Positions 56,325 to 64,000 of a stretch of 64,000 nt of DNA are shown here, in pieces. Source of the DNA: an uncultured Bacillota bacterium (lineage in GTDB: Bacteria > Bacillota > Clostridia > Oscillospirales > Oscillospiraceae); the NCBI GenBank assembly GCA_947426945.1, contig CANEFX010000003.1, positions 62,001-126,000 on the forward strand. The letters are read 5' to 3'. The notes below the pieces were generated by a model. The model searched no databases. It saw nothing but the letters and a program-made list of their open reading frames with translations, and was not told the origin of the DNA. A program made the translations under genes and the position numbers. Positions within the stretch are counted from its first letter, which is position 1; every line of letters begins with the position of its first letter.

Positions 56325-57749
56325 TTATTCCTTTCCGCTCCAGCAGTAGGTGCATACTTTGTCCTTGTCGATACCGATGGCCTCCAAAAGGCCGTTCAGG
56401 GACTGGTAACCCAGGGAGTCGAAGCCGAATTTTTCACAGATGGTTTTCAGCATGCAGCCGCCCCGCTCCGTCGAGGCGTCAGCGTACTCCTCCAGGTGCT
56501 CCTGACCCCCGTCTCCCTCCAGTTCCTGGATGGTACGGCGGGCAAGGAGGTCCATGTCCGAATTGCCTCGGGAGAAGTTCAAATATTTACAGCTGTACAT
56601 GATGGGGGGACAGGCGGAACGCATATGAACCTCTTTGGCGCCTGATTCATAGAGGAATTCCACCGTCTCCCTCAGCTGAGTGCCCCGAACAATAGAGTCG
56701 TCCACAAAGAGAAGCTTTTTGCCCTGAATCAGCTCGGGGACGGGAATCTGCTTCATCTTGGCCACCTGGTTGCGCACATCCTGGTTGTCGGGCATGAAAG
56801 ACCGGGGCCAGGTGGGCGTGTACTTTACGAAGGGCCGGGCAAAGTGGGCGCCGCTCTGGTTGGCGTAGCCGATGGCATGGGGAATACCGGAGTCGGGAAC
56901 GCCGGCCACATAGTCCACGCAGGGAAGAGTCCCGCGCCGCTTCTCATCCCGGGCCATAACGGCACCGTTGCGGTAGCGCATGACCTCCACATTAACCCCT
57001 TCGTAGTTGGAATTGGGGTAGCCATAGTAGCTCCAGAGGAAAGCGCAAATCTTCATCTCCTCCCCGGCAGGGGAGAGAATGTCGAAGCCGCCCGGGCGGA
57101 TGCGGACGATCTCCCGGGGACCCAGCTCATAGGCGTCCTCGTAGCCCAGCTTGTGGTAGGCGAAGGATTCAAAGGAGACGCAGTGTCCGTTCTCATTTTT
57201 CCCGATCAGAACGGGCAGGCGACCCACCCGGTCCCGAGCGGCAATAATTTCCCCGTTCTGGGTGAGGATGAGCAGAGTGAGAGAACCCTTGATCGCCTCC
57301 TGGGCATGGAGGATGCCGTCTACCAGGTTATCCTTCTGGTTGATGAGGGCGGCAGCCAGCTCAATGGAGTTGACCTTGCCGGAGCTCATGGCCATAAACT
57401 GGTGTCCGTGGTCGGAAAAGTACCGCTCTACCAGCTCTTCCGCGTTGTTAATGATGCCCACGGTGGTAATCGCGTACAGGCCCAAGTGAGAGCGGACCAG
57501 CAGAGGCTGAGGGTCGGTATCGCTGATGCAGCCGATGCCGGAGCAGCCGTGAAATTTGGCCAGGTCCTTCTCAAACTTGGTGCGGAAAGGGGTATTCTCA
57601 ATAGAGTGGATCTGGCGCTGGAACCCGTCTCTGGCGTCATGGAGGATCATGCCGCCCCGGCGGGTGCCCAGATGGGAGTGGTAATCCACCCCAAAAAAAA
57701 TGTCAAGAGAGACGTCCCGCGTGGAGACGGCCCCAAAAAAACCGCCCAT
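56325..57749 (-). CDS. purF: PurF-like amidophosphoribosyltransferase lacking the N-terminal Cys
   Basis: 474 residues. The N-terminal Ntn-glutaminase fold is present (GVDYHSHLGTRRGGMILHD), but the protein starts MGGFFG where active enzymes have MCGF/CGI, so the catalytic cysteine is replaced by Gly. The phosphoribosyltransferase half is intact, with KLLFVDDSIVRGTQLRETVE as the PRPP loop. The start is clear (GGAGG 10 nt upstream) and no upstream in-frame Cys exists. A C-terminal Cys-rich tail (CTYCWSGKE) is an extra. It may use ammonia or a partner, or have another role. Encoded in the pur operon between purM and purC. Confidence 0.88.
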   Translation of the reverse strand: MGGFFGAVSTRDVSLDIFFGVDYHSHLGTRRGGMILHDARDGFQRQIHSIENTPFRTKFEKDLAKFHGCSGIGCISDTDPQPLLVRSHLGLYAITTVGIINNAEELVERYFSDHGHQFMAMSSGKVNSIELAAALINQKDNLVDGILHAQEAIKGSLTLLILTQNGEIIAARDRVGRLPVLIGKNENGHCVSFESFAYHKLGYEDAYELGPREIVRIRPGGFDILSPAGEEMKICAFLWSYYGYPNSNYEGVNVEVMRYRNGAVMARDEKRRGTLPCVDYVAGVPDSGIPHAIGYANQSGAHFARPFVKYTPTWPRSFMPDNQDVRNQVAKMKQIPVPELIQGKKLLFVDDSIVRGTQLRETVEFLYESGAKEVHMRSACPPIMYSCKYLNFSRGNSDMDLLARRTIQELEGDGGQEHLEEYADASTERGGCMLKTICEKFGFDSLGYQSLNGLLEAIGIDKDKVCTYCWSGKE

Positions 57750-57772
57750 GTATGCTTGTCCTCCTTAGATAA

Positions 57773-58459
57773 TCAGGCGAAGAACAGCTTGGACAGGGTC
57801 ATGGGGTCGATATACTGTCCGTCCTTATAGACACGCATGTTGCCGGAGGCGATCTCGTCGATAAGCATGACTCTGCCCTCGGCATCGTAGCCGTACTCGA
57901 ACTTGATGTCATAGAGGACTAAGCCTTTCTCCTTCAGATCATCGGCCACGATTCTGGTAATCTTCTGGGTCATGTCTTTGATGTCGTCGTACTGTGCCTC
58001 GGTCATTACATCCAAGGCCACCAAAGCGTCCTTGGTCACGAGAGGGTCGCCCTTCTCGTCGTTTTTAAAGGTGGTTTCCACATAGGCGGGCAGGTCGGCA
58101 CCCTCTTGGATATACTCACCGTAGCGGCGGAAGAAGGAACCTACCGCTTTATGGCGGCAGATGACCTCCAGGCCCTTACCGAACACCTTGGCGGGCAGAA
58201 CCTCCATGGTGGTGCTGTCCAGATCGGCGGAGACGAAGTGAGTCCTGATACCGGCGGCGTTGATTTTTTCAAAGAAGTAGATGGACATGCGCAGGTTGAC
58301 GTCTCCTACGCCGTCGATGGTCAGGCCGACAGAATTCTCGCCGGGATCGAACACGCCGTCTTTGCCGGTGCAGTCGTCCTTGAACTTGAGCAGGTAGTTG
58401 CCGTTCTCCAGGGCGTAGACGTTCTTGGTTTTGCCGGTGTAAACCAGTTTGTTTTCCAT
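57773..58459 (-). CDS. purC: SAICAR synthetase
   Basis: The 228-residue enzyme joining CAIR and aspartate. It begins [24 protein letters not shown] (the GKxKxxY loop) and has [19 protein letters not shown] and [23 protein letters not shown] 58459 follows GGAGG by 8 nt. It is shorter than E. coli PurC by a few residues but complete. Confidence 0.94.
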   Translation of the reverse strand: MENKLVYTGKTKNVYALENGNYLLKFKDDCTGKDGVFDPGENSVGLTIDGVGDVNLRMSIYFFEKINAAGIRTHFVSADLDSTTMEVLPAKVFGKGLEVICRHKAVGSFFRRYGEYIQEGADLPAYVETTFKNDEKGDPLVTKDALVALDVMTEAQYDDIKDMTQKITRIVADDLKEKGLVLYDIKFEYGYDAEGRVMLIDEIASGNMRVYKDGQYIDPMTLSKLFFA

Positions 58460-58481
58460 GATAAATTCCTCCAAAAATAGT

Positions 58482-59027
58482 TTAAATTTTGTCGGCCGGT
58501 CCTGTTTGCGGGAATGTGGCGGGGGAAAAGGGGCAGTCTTTCAGTTCCGCCTGGAGGCTGGCCTCTTTTTCGGCAATCTGATTGGCCATCTCCTCCCGGG
58601 CCTGGTCCAGCTTTGCGGCCAGCGCGCCATCGGAGACGGCCAGAATCTGAGCGGCGAGCACCCCGGCGTTTTTGGCCCCGTTGATAGCCACGGTGGCCAC
58701 GGGAATACCGCTGGGCATCTGGACAGTGGCCAGCAGGGCGTCCAGGCCGTCCATGGCGCCTCCCTTCATGGGGATGCCGATGACAGGAAGGGTGGAATTG
58801 CCGGCAAAAGCTCCCGCCAGATGGGCGGCCATGCCGGCGGCGCAGATAAGAACGCCGAAGCCGTTGTCACGGGCGCCTTTAGCGAACTCTGCGGCTGCGG
58901 CAGGGGTGCGGTGGGCACTGAGGATATGGGCCTCATAGGGGATGCCGAACTCATCCAGCTGCCTGCACGCCCCCTGGACCACGGGCCAGTCGCTGTCAGA
59001 GCCCATAATAATGGCCACTTTTTTCAT
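58482..59027 (-). CDS. purE: 5-(carboxyamino)imidazole ribonucleotide mutase
   Basis: The 181-residue class I PurE. Signature segments are [20 protein letters not shown] and [14 protein letters not shown], and [21 protein letters not shown]. It converts N5-CAIR to CAIR. It is the first gene of the operon, with purC next. No PurK is seen here. The leader holds a terminator-like hairpin, so expression may be attenuated. Confidence 0.95.
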   Translation of the reverse strand: MKKVAIIMGSDSDWPVVQGACRQLDEFGIPYEAHILSAHRTPAAAAEFAKGARDNGFGVLICAAGMAAHLAGAFAGNSTLPVIGIPMKGGAMDGLDALLATVQMPSGIPVATVAINGAKNAGVLAAQILAVSDGALAAKLDQAREEMANQIAEKEASLQAELKDCPFSPATFPQTGPADKI

Positions 59028-59041
59028 AAAACCACTCCTTT

Positions 59042-59080
59042 GAAAAAAGTTTCAGGCTATCTGAGGGTACAGACAGCCTG
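59042..59080 (-). terminator. terminator-like hairpin in the pur operon leader
   Basis: CAGGCT-G-TCTG and CAGA-T-AGCCTG arms with AAACTTTTTT after, only 15 nt before the purE Shine-Dalgarno. If it stops transcription it must be antagonised to express the operon. Confidence 0.6.
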
Positions 59081-59180
59081 ACAGATTACAAACAGGGAGT
59101 TGACAGATTGGGGCCGTGAAGAAGCTGAAAACGGAAGCCGGAGAAGCAAAACAAAGAAAAGACCCCCTTCTGTTAGTTTG
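59081..59180 (-). promoter_or_regulatory. pur operon 5' leader
   Basis: About 100 nt between the predicted start site and the leader hairpin. I looked for the purine (xpt) and ZTP riboswitch cores and did not see them. No coding sequence. Confidence 0.35.
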
Positions 59181-59186
59181 GCTCCC

Positions 59187-59215
59187 ATTTTATAGGAAAA
59201 ACGCAGATTTGGCAA
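59187..59215 (-). promoter_or_regulatory. pur operon promoter
   Basis: Minus strand TTGCCA, 17-nt spacer, TAAAAT, leaving a leader of about 150 nt. Confidence 0.6.
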
Positions 59216-59284
59216 GAGGGAGAAGTATTTTCGTATGTTTGTACAAGAAATGAGAAAAATCCGACAAAAAAGTGGGAAGTAGCG

Positions 59285-60373
59285 TCACAGCAGGCCGGCG
59301 GTGGTGAGGATGCGCTCCACCTCCTCCACCCGCCGGGGCCATGCGGCGACGGCCGCCCGGTCCATCCGCCGGGCGGAAAAGCCGGGAGCTTCCTCCAGGG
59401 CGTGGGCGCAGAGGGTGGCGAATTCATCCGGGTCGTGAGCGTTGTACACCACGTCGGGAAACTGCTCTACCTGGCCGGGCCAGAGCATGGTGACCACCGG
59501 CTTTCCGGTAGCCAGATACTCATAGAGCCGGGGGGAGACCACGTCGTCATAGGGACGATCCTCCCGGAGAAGGTCCAGCAGCACGTCGCAGCGGTACAGC
59601 CAGTCGGGCACCTCCGACGCAGGCCTGGAACCGGGAAGAAAGACGTTGGACAGCTTATTCAGCCGACGCAGAAAGGGATTTTCCGCCTCCACGGGGCCCA
59701 GCAGCAGAAATCCCCAGTCGGGCCTGGCCTGGGCGGCAAGGAGCACCGGGGAGAGGTCCAGTCCGGCCCGAATGGTGCCGCACCAGCCGAAGATGGGGGC
59801 GGTCACGCCAGGGAGCGGGTCGTGCCGGGGATTGGAGGGTTGAAAGAGAGGAAGATTGATGCCGTTGGGCAACAGGGCGATATTGGCGCTGCAGGGAGAC
59901 AGCCGGTCAGACAGCTGGGGGGAGGCGGCAAAAACCACATCCGCCGCCTGGGCCAGGCTCCCTTCCCAGTGGGGAGGCAGGCCGTCCCAGGCCTTGTCGC
60001 AGTCGTAGACCAGAGCACCGTAGTCCAAGCGATCCAGCAGATGGATATGACGGGGGTGGGTGGTCCACAGCAGCGGCTCGACAAAGCCCTTGCGGCCGGC
60101 GGCCTCCCGAATAAAACGACTTACCCGGGTCCAGGCCAGGCTGAACAGAAACCGCTGCTGTTCCTGAATGGGAAAGAGAACGGGGGGCAGGGTGTAAGCA
60201 GTAACATTAGGGCGTACCTGCCGCCCCTTTTGACGGAAAGAGCGGTCCCGCCGGCTCTGGGCCGGGGAAAAATATAAAATCCGCGTGTCCCTCAGCCGGG
60301 ATACCAGCTGCTGGGTGCGGCCGGGCAGTGTGTTGGACCAGGGTTCGCTGGAAAGACAGAGGATCTGCTTCAA
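59285..60373 (-). CDS. glycosyltransferase, GT4-like
   Basis: A 362-residue predicted glycosyltransferase with a GT-B fold. The N-terminal half has LCLSSEPWSNTLPGRTQQLV. The C-terminal half has the UDP/GDP-sugar-binding GWCGTIRAGLDL, CDVLLDLLRED and SPRLYEYLATGKPVVTMLWP (E-x-x-ATG). No membrane segment. The start is TTG, 8 nt after GGAGG. The donor sugar and acceptor cannot be read. Its promoter overlaps that of the PAP2 gene. Confidence 0.82.
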   Translation of the reverse strand: MKQILCLSSEPWSNTLPGRTQQLVSRLRDTRILYFSPAQSRRDRSFRQKGRQVRPNVTAYTLPPVLFPIQEQQRFLFSLAWTRVSRFIREAAGRKGFVEPLLWTTHPRHIHLLDRLDYGALVYDCDKAWDGLPPHWEGSLAQAADVVFAASPQLSDRLSPCSANIALLPNGINLPLFQPSNPRHDPLPGVTAPIFGWCGTIRAGLDLSPVLLAAQARPDWGFLLLGPVEAENPFLRRLNKLSNVFLPGSRPASEVPDWLYRCDVLLDLLREDRPYDDVVSPRLYEYLATGKPVVTMLWPGQVEQFPDVVYNAHDPDEFATLCAHALEEAPGFSARRMDRAAVAAWPRRVEEVERILTTAGLL

Positions 60374-60404
60374 GGGGGTGACCTCCCAAATCCGGAAATC
60401 AAGG

Positions 60405-60433
60405 TTGACTTAGAGGGGTTTTTCTTCTATTAT
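60405..60433 (+). promoter_or_regulatory. promoter of the PAP2 gene
   Basis: TTGACT, 17-nt spacer, TATTAT; its -10 coincides with the -10 of the opposite promoter. Confidence 0.6.
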
Positions 60434-60457
60434 AATCATGGCGGCTTAGTCCGTCAA
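60429..60457 (-). promoter_or_regulatory. promoter of the glycosyltransferase gene
   Basis: Minus strand TTGACG, 17-nt spacer, TATAAT. Confidence 0.8.
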
Positions 60458-60491
60458 GCAAAAAGTTTACATAATATAAAAGGAGGGCGAA

Positions 60492-61043
60492 ATGCTGGAT
60501 ACGATACTCCAACTGGACGGACAGCTGCTGGTAGCCATTCAGGGCCTGCATTTGTCCTGGCTGGACCCCATAGTGTCATTTTATACCAAGCTGGGGGATG
60601 CGGGGCTGCTGTGGATCGCCCTGTCCCTGGGGCTGCTGTTCTGCAAGCCCACCCGAAAGGCGGGGGCACTGGCGCTGGCGGCCATGGCGCTGGGGCTGCT
60701 GATCACCAACATTACCATCAAGCCCCTGGTGGAGCGGGCCCGGCCCTGGCTGGATTGGCCCATTGTCCCTTTGGTGACCGAGAAGGACCCCAACTCCTTC
60801 CCCTCGGGCCACACCTGCGCCGCCTTTGCTGCCGCGATGGTCTGGGTGCGGACCCTGCCCCGGAGGCGGGACCAGATTATTGCGGCGCTGATGGCCGTGC
60901 TGATGGGACTGTCCCGGCTCTATGTGGGAGTCCACTACCCCACCGATGTGCTGGCGGGGGCGCTGGTCGGCTCGCTGTGCGCCTGGGCAGTTTGGAGGGC
61001 GTATCAGCTCTATGAAAGCAGAAGGAACCGCGTTTTTAAATGA
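60492..61043 (+). CDS. PAP2-family membrane phosphatase
   Basis: A 183-residue membrane protein with the three PAP2 motifs: KPLVERARPW, PSGHTCAAF and SRLYVGVHYPTDV, whose His and Arg form the phosphate site. Members dephosphorylate undecaprenyl pyrophosphate or phosphatidic/lipid phosphates. Undecaprenyl-pyrophosphate phosphatase (BcrC-like) is the most likely role next to a glycosyltransferase, but is inferred. AAGGAGG lies upstream of the ATG. It ends 28 nt before the aminotransferase. Confidence 0.9.
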   Translation: MLDTILQLDGQLLVAIQGLHLSWLDPIVSFYTKLGDAGLLWIALSLGLLFCKPTRKAGALALAAMALGLLITNITIKPLVERARPWLDWPIVPLVTEKDPNSFPSGHTCAAFAAAMVWVRTLPRRRDQIIAALMAVLMGLSRLYVGVHYPTDVLAGALVGSLCAWAVWRAYQLYESRRNRVFK

Positions 61044-61071
61044 ATTTGTGGTGAAAATGGAGGAAAAAATC

Positions 61072-61926
61072 ATGTGGAAAAATGTAGGCTATTACAATGG
61101 GGAGATGGGCCCTCTGGAGAATATGAAGGTGTCCATGGGGGACCGGGCCCTCTATTTTGGCGACGGCATCTATGAGGCCACCTGCGTGGCCAACCGGGTC
61201 CCCTTTGCCATTGAGGACCACCTGGACCGGATGTACAACAGCCTGCGGCTTCTGGAGATTCCCTTCAAGATGGAGCGGGAGCAGGTGAAGGCGGAGCTGC
61301 AGAAGGTAATCGATGCAGCGGAGGATGCCCCTATCCACTTCCTGTACTGGCAGATCACCCGCGGAAACAGCCCCCGGAACCATGTGTTTCCCAAGGACGT
61401 GGAGCCCTCGCTGATGATCTTTGTCAAGCCCCATACCATGAAGTCCATGGAGGTGCCCTACAGGCTTATCTCCCTGGAGGATACCCGATTTAAGCTGTGC
61501 AACATCAAGACGCTTAACCTGATTCCCAGCGTGCTGGCCAACCAGAGGGCACTGGAGGCCGGCTGCGACGAGGCGGTGCTCCACCGGGGCAGCCGGGTTA
61601 CCGAATGCGCCCACAGCAACATCTCCATCCTGAAGGACGGGGTGCTGCGTACCGCCCCTACCGATGAACTGATTCTTCCCGGCATCACCCGCAAGCATCT
61701 GCTGGCGCTGGCGAAGGAGCGCGGTATTCCGGTAGCGGAGGAGCCCTTCTCTATGGTGGAGCTGATGAATGCCGATGAGATTATCGTTACAAGCTCCAGC
61801 GCCCTGTGCATGCAGGTGGAGTCTATTGACCGTATTCCCGTAGGGGGGAAGGATCCGGAGCGCCTGAAGCTCCTCCAGAATTCCTATCTGGAAAAATTCC
61901 GGCGGGAGACCGCACTCGTTGGGTAA
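61072..61926 (+). CDS. dat: class IV aminotransferase, probable D-amino acid aminotransferase
   Basis: A 284-residue fold-type IV PLP enzyme. It reads MWKNVGYYNGEMGPLENMKV, DRALYFGDGIYEATCV (which parallels DRGYQFGDGIYE of B. subtilis Dat), CNIKTLNLIPSVLANQRALE with the PLP-binding Lys, and RVTECAHSNISI. It makes D-glutamate or D-alanine for peptidoglycan, or transaminates D-amino acids generally. The track start at 60922 lies inside the PAP2 gene; ATG 61072 has GGAGG upstream. Confidence 0.88.
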   Translation: MWKNVGYYNGEMGPLENMKVSMGDRALYFGDGIYEATCVANRVPFAIEDHLDRMYNSLRLLEIPFKMEREQVKAELQKVIDAAEDAPIHFLYWQITRGNSPRNHVFPKDVEPSLMIFVKPHTMKSMEVPYRLISLEDTRFKLCNIKTLNLIPSVLANQRALEAGCDEAVLHRGSRVTECAHSNISILKDGVLRTAPTDELILPGITRKHLLALAKERGIPVAEEPFSMVELMNADEIIVTSSSALCMQVESIDRIPVGGKDPERLKLLQNSYLEKFRRETALVG

Positions 61927-61954
61927 AGTGGACGGGACGGTGGGAAAAAATAAC

Positions 61955-61983
61955 TTGCATTTATGTGGAAGATATAATATAAT
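61955..61983 (+). promoter_or_regulatory. promoter of the TRAP operon
   Basis: TTGCAT, 17-nt spacer, TATAAT; a leader of about 105 nt follows. Confidence 0.7.
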
Positions 61984-61989
61984 AGACTT

Positions 61990-62065
61990 GCAAGCACTGA
62001 TTTGCTTGTACATCCATACGGCAAAAGCCCGATCGGGCTTTCGCTCTTCCGAAATTCGGAAGAGC
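61990..62065 (+). promoter_or_regulatory. leader with three tandem hairpins
   Basis: CAAGCA/TGCTTG near 61992-62008, AAAGCCCGATCGGGCTTT (62024-62041) and GCTCTTCCGAAATTCGGAAGAGC arms (62043-62065) lie head to tail; none has a T-run beyond TTT. Confidence 0.5.
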
Positions 62066-62095
62066 ATGCCAGACTGAAAAATGGAGGAAGAGAAT

Positions 62096-63046
62096 ATGAA
62101 GAAGAAACTCGCATTGGCCCTCGCTCTGGTTATGACGATGAGCGTGGTGCTGGCCGGCTGCGGCGGTAAGGGCGGCAAGCTGACCTTTACCACCGGCGGC
62201 GAATCCGGTACTTACTACGGCTTCGGCACCAACCTGGCCGGCCAGATCAGCGACAAGACCAAGACCACCGTTACCGCCATTGTGGGCAAGGGCTCCAAGG
62301 CCAACATCGAGCTGATGGACCTGGGCGACGCTCAGCTGGGCTTCGTGCAGTCCGACGTTATGGCCTACGCCTATAACGGCGAGCGCCTGTTCGAGAAGAA
62401 AATCTCGGGCATTTCCACCGTGGCCGCTCTGTACATGGAGCAGGTCCAGATTGTAACCCTGGACCCCACCATCAAGTCTGTGGCCGACCTGAAGGGCAAG
62501 AACGTCTCTGTCGGTGAGTCCGGCTCCGGCGTGTACTTCAACGCCGTGGACGTGCTGAACGCCTATGACCTGGATGTTGAGAAGGACATCAAGCCCACTT
62601 ACCAGGGATTCGGCGACAGTGCCGACGCCCTCCAGGACGGCAAGATCGACGCCGCCTTCGTGGTTGCCGGTGCCCCCACCACCGCTGTCACCTCCCTGGG
62701 CGCCAGCCGGGACGTGTATCTGGTCAGCCTGGATGACGCCCATATCGAGAAGCTGATTGCCGCCTCTCCCTACTACAGCAAGAACGTCATCGCCAAGGAT
62801 GTGTACAGCACTCCTGAGGATGTGACCACCGTGGCAGTGGGCGCCGTCATCATCGCCCGTGACGACTGCACTGACGACGATATCTACAATGTGGTCTCCG
62901 GCATCTTCGACAGCATCGACACCCTGGGCCATGACAAGAAGAATGAGCTGAATCTGGACTTTGCCGCCAGCATCACCGCTGTGCCCTATCATCCCGGCGC
63001 CGCCAAGTACTTCACCGAGAAGGGTTACACTGTTCCCACCAAATAA
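62096..63046 (+). CDS. TAXI-family TRAP transporter solute-binding lipoprotein
   Basis: A 316-residue lipoprotein, MKKKLALALALVMTMSVVLAGCGG with lipobox LAGC. The mature part has KLTFTTGGESGTYYGFGTNLA, VGKGSKANIELMDLGDAQLGFVQ and GKNVSVGESGSGVYFNAVDVL, typical of the TAXI (TRAP-associated extracytoplasmic immunogenic) family. It binds a small carboxylate-like solute outside the membrane and delivers it to the downstream permease. The ATG follows GGAGG. Ligand unknown. Confidence 0.93.
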   Translation: MKKKLALALALVMTMSVVLAGCGGKGGKLTFTTGGESGTYYGFGTNLAGQISDKTKTTVTAIVGKGSKANIELMDLGDAQLGFVQSDVMAYAYNGERLFEKKISGISTVAALYMEQVQIVTLDPTIKSVADLKGKNVSVGESGSGVYFNAVDVLNAYDLDVEKDIKPTYQGFGDSADALQDGKIDAAFVVAGAPTTAVTSLGASRDVYLVSLDDAHIEKLIAASPYYSKNVIAKDVYSTPEDVTTVAVGAVIIARDDCTDDDIYNVVSGIFDSIDTLGHDKKNELNLDFAASITAVPYHPGAAKYFTEKGYTVPTK

Positions 63047-63064
63047 AATCATGTAGCAGCCATC

Positions 63065-63096
63065 GGACTGCGGTGGATGACCCTCCACCGCAGTCC
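63065..63096 (+). repeat. hairpin between the TRAP genes
   Basis: GGACTGCGGTGGA, 6-nt loop, TCCACCGCAGTCC: perfect 13-bp stem, no T-run; probably tunes the binding protein to permease ratio. Confidence 0.6.
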
Positions 63097-63131
63097 ATTG
63101 TGTGTACTAAGCGTTGAAAGGAGAGCAGAAC

Positions 63132-64000
63132 GTGAGTTTGTGGAAAAAAGAAAAGGAAACCCCTCCTCCCGTCAGCGAAGCTATGACAGACTCCCAGGAG
63201 GTAGGGACCGCGGCCGACGTGGACGAGGTTATGAAAAAATTTGACCGGGAGTCCAATGTTCGGGTCTGGGAAGGGACGCCCAAATGGATCGTGAAGGCGC
63301 TGATGATCGCCTTCTCTCTGTTCTGTATGTACCTGACCTTGTTTGACAAGAACCAGGCCGAGTTCCGTCTGTGCACCTTCCTGGGCGGCATCATCATCAT
63401 CGGCTATCTGAATTTCCCCATCAAAAAGGGCATGGTCAAGGTAAACAGCCTGCCCTGGTACGACATTATCATCATGATCGCGGGCTGTATCCCCTTCTTC
63501 TATTTCGCCTTCAACGCGGAGAAGATCGCCCTGACCGATTATACCATCGTATCCAACGATTTTATGCTGCTGGGCTTTGCCGTCATCGGCATCTTGGCCA
63601 TGGTGGAGCTGTGCCGGCGCAGCGTGGGCCTGCCCATCCTGTGCGTGGTGGGCGTGCTGCTTTTGTATACCCTCTTCGGCGCCCAGATCCGGGTGGGCAA
63701 GGTGCTTTTTGATCTGTTCTACACCACCAGCGGCATCATTGGCACCCCCATTTCCGCCTGCCAGAAGTTTATTGTCATGTTTATTATTTTCGGCGCGTTT
63801 TTGGAGCGCACCGGAATTTCCAATTTCTTTATCAGCCTGGCCAACTGCGTGGCCGGCTCCTCCTCCGGCGGCCCGGCCAAGGTGGCCGTCATCTCCTCTG
63901 CCCTGTGCGGCATGGTGTCCGGCTCCTCGGTGGGCAACACCGTGACCACCGGCTCTGTCACCATCCCCATGATGAAGAAGACAGGCTACAAGGGCGAGTT
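63132..64000 (+). CDS. TAXI-TRAP fused permease, 5' part only
   Basis: Absent from the track because it runs off the right edge. GTG 63132 follows AAAGGAG; I read 289 codons, opening MSLWKKEKETPPPVSEAMTD, with a soluble acidic N-terminal stretch and then hydrophobic helices (WYDIIIMIAGCIPFFYFAF, VMFIIFGAFLERTG). Near the edge it has the permease signature GSSSGGPAKVAVISSALCG and SVGNTVTTGSVTIPMM. Such proteins fuse the DctQ-like and DctM-like parts and are Na+-driven importers. The length so far suggests about half of the usual 630-670 residues. Confidence 0.88.
   Translation, partial: MSLWKKEKETPPPVSEAMTDSQEVGTAADVDEVMKKFDRESNVRVWEGTPKWIVKALMIAFSLFCMYLTLFDKNQAEFRLCTFLGGIIIIGYLNFPIKKGMVKVNSLPWYDIIIMIAGCIPFFYFAFNAEKIALTDYTIVSNDFMLLGFAVIGILAMVELCRRSVGLPILCVVGVLLLYTLFGAQIRVGKVLFDLFYTTSGIIGTPISACQKFIVMFIIFGAFLERTGISNFFISLANCVAGSSSGGPAKVAVISSALCGMVSGSSVGNTVTTGSVTIPMMKKTGYKGE

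Noticed and set aside
59028-59180. Purine or ZTP riboswitch before purE
   Set aside because: Core motifs of both classes were looked for and not seen; only the terminator hairpin is supported.

Overview
The window looks like a chromosome segment of a high-GC, strictly anaerobic gut Clostridia, most like the Oscillospiraceae (Flavonifractor / Lawsonibacter / Intestinimonas type). This is inferred from gene content and style. There is an NADH-linked trimeric [FeFe] hydrogenase, a single-chain pyruvate:ferredoxin oxidoreductase, a lactate dehydrogenase, TAXI-type TRAP transport, Gram-positive style lipoproteins and an SLH-domain protein. AGGAGG ribosome binding sites and 17-bp-spaced sigma-A promoters occur throughout, and GTG and TTG starts are frequent. 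No rRNA, tRNA or CRISPR array was seen.

Layout. 1-6.6 kb: a ROK-like sugar-kinase-fold protein running off the left edge, an unknown 172-residue protein, and the hydrogenase operon hydC-hydB-hydA. 6.6-15.7 kb: a PLP aminotransferase, a free-standing N-terminal half of PTS enzyme I, L-lactate dehydrogenase, ruvX with a lipoprotein gene, a putative HEQEH metalloprotease, a CPBP protease, leuS and rpsU. 15.7-26.4 kb: an SLH surface protein, cysK, an SSB-like protein, a five-gene operon (DUF4342, response regulator, flavodoxin-like protein, histidine kinase, GNAT), an exported protein, a HAD phosphatase and an iron-sulfur aldo/keto reductase.

26.6-39.8 kb: a decayed integrative element. It lies between 14-bp direct repeats (putative attL/attR) and carries a tyrosine integrase, a sigma-70-like protein, a Cys-rich VLP protein, a ParB-like gene cut by a deletion, a truncated XRE repressor and a serine-recombinase fragment. 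Its cargo is a two-component system next to an ABC exporter module with an M1-peptidase-fused permease, plus one very AT-rich unknown gene. The element appears to have separated a GNAT gene (39.9 kb) from its promoter (26.57-26.59 kb).

39.9-51 kb: two AT-rich GNATs, a sirtuin, a WYL regulator with a palindromic operator, a zinc-ribbon protein, a small ribbon-helix-helix repressor with its own operator, comM, a lipoprotein, nifJ with a structured leader, and an EamA transporter. 51-59 kb: a purine operon on the minus strand (purE-purC-purF-purM-purN-purO-purH-purD). PurH is split here: AICAR transformylase stands alone beside an archaeal-type IMP cyclohydrolase, and the PurF homologue lacks the usual N-terminal cysteine. 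The operon leader holds an apparent intrinsic terminator. 59-64 kb: a glycosyltransferase and a PAP2 phosphatase facing each other across promoters that share a -10, a D-amino acid aminotransferase homologue, and a TAXI-TRAP transporter running off the right edge.

How they work together: PFOR makes reduced ferredoxin from pyruvate. The trimeric hydrogenase can oxidise ferredoxin and NADH together to H2. Lactate dehydrogenase offers another electron sink. The purine operon covers most of the steps from PRPP to IMP.
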